Assembly (NCBI RefSeq): GCF_003854275.1
Contig: NZ_QTQP01000001.1
Coordinates: 186,001-250,000 of the forward strand
Reading direction: 5' to 3'
DNA from: Burkholderia sp. Bp8963
GTDB taxonomy: Bacteria > Pseudomonadota > Gammaproteobacteria > Burkholderiales > Burkholderiaceae
Length of the DNA stretch: 64,000 nt
The translations under genes were made by a program, and so were the position numbers. The notes beneath the pieces are model-generated. The model saw only the letters and a list, made by a program, of their open reading frames with translations, ran no database searches and was not told the origin of the DNA. Below, piece after piece: positions 61,570 through 64,000 of the stretch (position 1 is the first letter of the stretch; each line of letters opens with the position of its first letter).

Positions 61570-62347
61570 TGAAGCGGACGTCGCAGCCGCCGATGCCTTC
61601 GATATGCATCGACAGCGCGTCGCCGGCCGCGACGGGAATCAGCTTTGCGAGCGAGCCCGACAGCACGATCTCGCCGGCGAGCAGCGGCACGTCGAACTCG
61701 GCGAGCGTGTTCGCGAGCCACGCAACCGCATCGGCCGGGTGGCCGAGCGCCGCGTCGCCGCGGCCGTGCGCGACCGGCTCGCCGTTCTTCTCGATCGTCA
61801 TCTCGCATGCGGCGAGGTCGAGCGTGCGCGGATCGACGCGCGCATCGCCGAGCACGTAGACGCCGCACGATGCGTTGTCGGCGACGGTGTCCTCGATCCG
61901 GATCGCCCAGTCGCGGATCCGCGAATCGACGATCTCGAAGCACGGCGCGACGGCCGCGGTCGCGGCGATCACGTCGGTGCGGTCGATGCCGGGGCCGCGC
62001 AGGTCGCGCGCGAGCAGGAACGCGATCTCGCCTTCGGCGCGCGGCGCGATCAGCGTGTCGGCCGGAATCGCTTCGCCCGCCGCGTAATGCATGCCGGACA
62101 GCAGGATCCCGAAGTCGGGCTGACGCACGTTCAGCATGTCCTGCACGGCCTGGCTCGTCACGCCGATCTTCTTGCCGACGACCGATTCGCCTTGCGTGAC
62201 GCGCCGTTCGATGAAGCGTTGCTGGATCCGGTACGCGTCGTCGAGCGACAGCCGGCGCGGCCGGCCCGACAGCGGCGTGACGGGCGCGCAGGTGCGCCAC
62301 GCGGCGTACAGCTCGTCGCCGAGCGCCGTATGCAAGCGGGAAGACAT
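61565..62347 (-). CDS. hsaE: 2-hydroxyhexa-2,4-dienoate hydratase
   Basis: A 260-aa member of the 2-keto-4-pentenoate hydratase family: [31 protein letters not shown] and [11 protein letters not shown], with the acidic metal ligands (Glu-x-Glu in EGEIAF and Glu in FEIVDSRI). It hydrates the C6 dienoate from ring A to 4-hydroxy-2-oxohexanoate, the HsaF substrate. Equals TesE. A hairpin is found 55 bases upstream (62402-62422). Confidence 0.88.
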   Translation of the reverse strand: MSSRLHTALGDELYAAWRTCAPVTPLSGRPRRLSLDDAYRIQQRFIERRVTQGESVVGKKIGVTSQAVQDMLNVRQPDFGILLSGMHYAAGEAIPADTLIAPRAEGEIAFLLARDLRGPGIDRTDVIAATAAVAPCFEIVDSRIRDWAIRIEDTVADNASCGVYVLGDARVDPRTLDLAACEMTIEKNGEPVAHGRGDAALGHPADAVAWLANTLAEFDVPLLAGEIVLSGSLAKLIPVAAGDALSMHIEGIGGCDVRFI

Positions 62348-62401
62348 GAAAGGGCCCTCGAAATGGATAAGGCGGCCGTCGCAGGCGGCGAAATGGAACA
62401 G

Positions 62402-62422
62402 GACGCCGCCTCGGGCGGCGTC
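62402..62422. terminator. Hairpin between DUF1329 and hsaE
   Basis: GACGCCGCC pairs with GGCGGCGTC around TCG. No T run, so full termination is unlikely; it may stabilise the upstream mRNA or reduce read-through into hsaE. Confidence 0.35.
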
Positions 62423-62465
62423 GTGCGCCGGAGCAGGGCCCCGGCGCGTGCGTGAAGGTCGCGGG

Positions 62466-63848
62466 TCAGTTGCCCGAGCTGCGAATCCCGTCCGGCGAGA
62501 AATACGCTTCGGTGAACTGCGGGCTGTTGTCGAGCTTCGGCATCGGCCCTTCGTTGGTCAGGCGGTCGGCCATGTACGCGCCCGAGACGAGGTCGTGGTA
62601 GAACACGACACCCGGATAGAACGTCTTCGCATCGAACGCGTAGAGCGTCGTGGCAACGTTGGTGCGCCAGAGCTGGCCGCGCGCGTCATAGTTGTCGGCG
62701 AGCAGCGTGATCCACGAATCCTCGTCGAGATACAGCACGCGCTTCGCGTACTGGTGGCGATAGCCGTTCTTCAGCGTCGCCTGCAGCACCCACACGCGAT
62801 GCAGCTCGTAGCGGATCAGCGACGGGTTTTCGTGGCCCTTGCCCAGCAGGTCGCCGTACTTGACCGAGCTGTCCATCGCCTTGTAGTTGTCGTACGGCAC
62901 GTAGATCTCGCGCTTGCCGAGAATCTTCCAGTCGTAGCGGTCGCCCGAGCCGTTGAACAGACGATCGTCGTCGACGGTGCGGAAGCCGCCCGGGCCCATC
63001 GGCTGGTCGTAGCCGTATTCGGGCGCCTGCCGCACGCGCCGCGTGCCGGGGTTGTACATCCAGGTGCGCGACGCGTTGTCCGCGCCGGCCTTGTCCCAGT
63101 TCGTGAACGACAGGATCAGCGAGCCACGGTCGGCCAGCGGCAGGTCGGTGGCGACGCGCGCAAAAGTGCGATTGTTCTGGTCGCTCTTCACGTCATACTT
63201 GCCGACGTTGCGCGGCGAGTAGATGTCGTAGCGCACCTTGCCCCACGCGATGTTGCCGTCGGAATAGACGACCGCCTGGTCGTAGGTCGCCTGTTCGGTG
63301 CCGATCGCCGACGACATGCGCTGGTTCCACAGCAGTTCGGCGGCGGTCTTCGGGATCGGATACGGCACCTGCGGCGGCGCGTTGGTGAGCCCGTTCGCGT
63401 CGGACGTCATCGTCGAATCGGGCGCGTACGTGCGGATGTCCTTGTAGACGGCATCCGTGTAGCGGAAGTCGCGATGGCTCGGATAGACGACGAGCTTGAA
63501 GGTCGCCGGATAGCGCTTGAACATCGCCTTCTGTCCGTCGGTCAGGTGCTCCGCGTACTGCGCCATGTTCTCGGCGGTGATCGTGGCGACCGGCTTCTCG
63601 CTCGCGAACGGATCGGGATAGCGGCCGCCGCGCTTGTACTGGACGTCCGGTGGCGTGCCGAGCCATTTGCCCGACCACTCGGGCACGCCGCTGTCCTTGC
63701 TCGCGGCGCGCATCGCGCCCATCGGCGTCAGCGGGCCGTCGAGCGCCTTCAGGTCGTCCGGCGTGACCTTCGGGAACGATGCCGTCGCGACGACCGCGCA
63801 CGCGGCCATCACCGACGCGCGCAGGAGGGGGAGATGAATTCGTTTCAT
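62466..63848 (-). CDS. DUF1329 exported protein
   Basis: A 460-aa protein with a signal peptide (MKRIHLPLLRASVMAACAVVA). Mature part is rich in Trp/Tyr/Asp-Arg patterns: KRVLYLDEDSWITLLADNYD, RTWMYNPGTRRVRQAPEYGYD, PYDNYKAMD. This is DUF1329, a LolA/B-like outer-membrane-associated family normally beside DUF1302 and RND genes. The partner DUF1302 is the next gene. GAGG lies six bases before the ATG at 63848. Probably a periplasmic carrier of hydrophobic substrates (inference). Confidence 0.87.
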   Translation of the reverse strand: MKRIHLPLLRASVMAACAVVATASFPKVTPDDLKALDGPLTPMGAMRAASKDSGVPEWSGKWLGTPPDVQYKRGGRYPDPFASEKPVATITAENMAQYAEHLTDGQKAMFKRYPATFKLVVYPSHRDFRYTDAVYKDIRTYAPDSTMTSDANGLTNAPPQVPYPIPKTAAELLWNQRMSSAIGTEQATYDQAVVYSDGNIAWGKVRYDIYSPRNVGKYDVKSDQNNRTFARVATDLPLADRGSLILSFTNWDKAGADNASRTWMYNPGTRRVRQAPEYGYDQPMGPGGFRTVDDDRLFNGSGDRYDWKILGKREIYVPYDNYKAMDSSVKYGDLLGKGHENPSLIRYELHRVWVLQATLKNGYRHQYAKRVLYLDEDSWITLLADNYDARGQLWRTNVATTLYAFDAKTFYPGVVFYHDLVSGAYMADRLTNEGPMPKLDNSPQFTEAYFSPDGIRSSGN

Positions 63849-63888
63849 GGCAGTCCTCATCTTGCTGGGTGACGAGCGGCCGGGCCGC

Positions 63889-64000
63889 TCAGAAGTGGTA
63901 GGTCGCGGTCGCCAGCACGTAGTCGCGATCGGCGAGCGGACGCGTGACGGGGTTCGGCGAGCCGAGGAACTTCGCGTAGACGAGCGACAGCGACAGGTTG
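63889..64000 (-). CDS. DUF1302-like outer-membrane protein, C-terminal end only
   Basis: Only the last 36 codons are inside the window. They read as a barrel end: LSLSLVYAKFLGSPNPVTRPL, given here as a short strand and loop, then DRDYVLATATYHF with terminal Phe. DUF1302 proteins are outer-membrane barrels that pair with DUF1329 in steroid and lipid degrading bacteria. The 5' end lies to the right of the window. Confidence 0.65.
   Translation of the reverse strand, partial: NLSLSLVYAKFLGSPNPVTRPLADRDYVLATATYHF

Noticed and set aside
1..64000. CRISPR arrays, tRNA, rRNA, insertion sequences or prophage genes
   Set aside because: No spaced direct repeats, tRNA-like cloverleaf, transposase or phage-structural frames were recognised by eye. 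The tandem repeats found are short and contiguous, without spacers.

Overview
The window reads as high-GC Burkholderiales DNA, most probably a secondary replicon of a Burkholderia (cepacia-complex-like) species. This is inferred from the GC-rich codon use, a second RpoN, extra copies of infA and murA, and the gene content; no rRNA, tRNA or replication gene was seen to fix the replicon. 

Left part (1-7.9 kb): the 3' end of a hybrid histidine kinase, then a run of small envelope or stress-type genes (DUF4142, PRC-barrel, CBS pair, several very small proteins), a MipA-like outer-membrane protein, an rpoN paralogue and a DUF3175 protein. At 8.2-12.3 kb there is a two-gene DNA-repair operon: a FAN1-type VRR-NUC nuclease, then a PD-(D/E)XK-Fe-S DinG/XPD-type helicase. 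A perfect LexA box lies just before it. At 12.3-23 kb are an IclR regulator, two small proteins, a MurA paralogue, an MHS-family transporter, a 4-hydroxyphenylpyruvate dioxygenase, an old-yellow-enzyme-like oxidoreductase, and an esterase coupled to a RibB with a degenerate GTP-cyclohydrolase half. 

Main part (23-64 kb): an almost complete aerobic (9,10-seco) steroid-nucleus degradation locus. A TeiR/TesR-like LuxR regulator precedes it. Block 1 (24.97-32.6 kb) holds a luciferase-like monooxygenase, hsaA, kstD, hsaB, an SDR remnant, kshB and fadD3. An accessory insertion follows (32.7-36.2 kb: acyltransferase, SDR fragment, PIN/RHH toxin-antitoxin, outer-membrane barrel). Block 2 (36.3-51.3 kb) holds hsaC, ipdA, ipdB, echA20, ipdC, an enoyl-CoA hydratase, two heterotetrameric acyl-CoA dehydrogenase pairs, two thiolases, two SDRs and a MaoC hydratase. 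Block 3 (51.4-56.2 kb) holds a YCF48-like protein, an RND/MMPL transporter and kshA. After a short housekeeping interruption (csp, infA, hydrolase, SDR), block 4 lies on the minus strand: DUF1302 (partial), DUF1329, hsaE, hsaG and hsaF. 

Together KstD and KshAB open ring B, HsaAB and HsaC hydroxylate and cleave ring A, and HsaEFG convert the C6 fragment to pyruvate and propionyl-CoA. FadD3, IpdE1/E2, IpdF, IpdC, EchA20, IpdAB, the second ACAD pair and FadA6 take rings C/D to central metabolism. The expected meta-cleavage hydrolase hsaD is not in the window. The DUF1302, DUF1329, YCF48 and RND proteins are the likely, poorly understood, substrate-trafficking part. Notable non-coding signals are a conserved 16-mer before blocks 1 and 2, stem-loops that bury the stop codons of converging genes, and a leader with competing hairpins before the 57.3-kb hydrolase.
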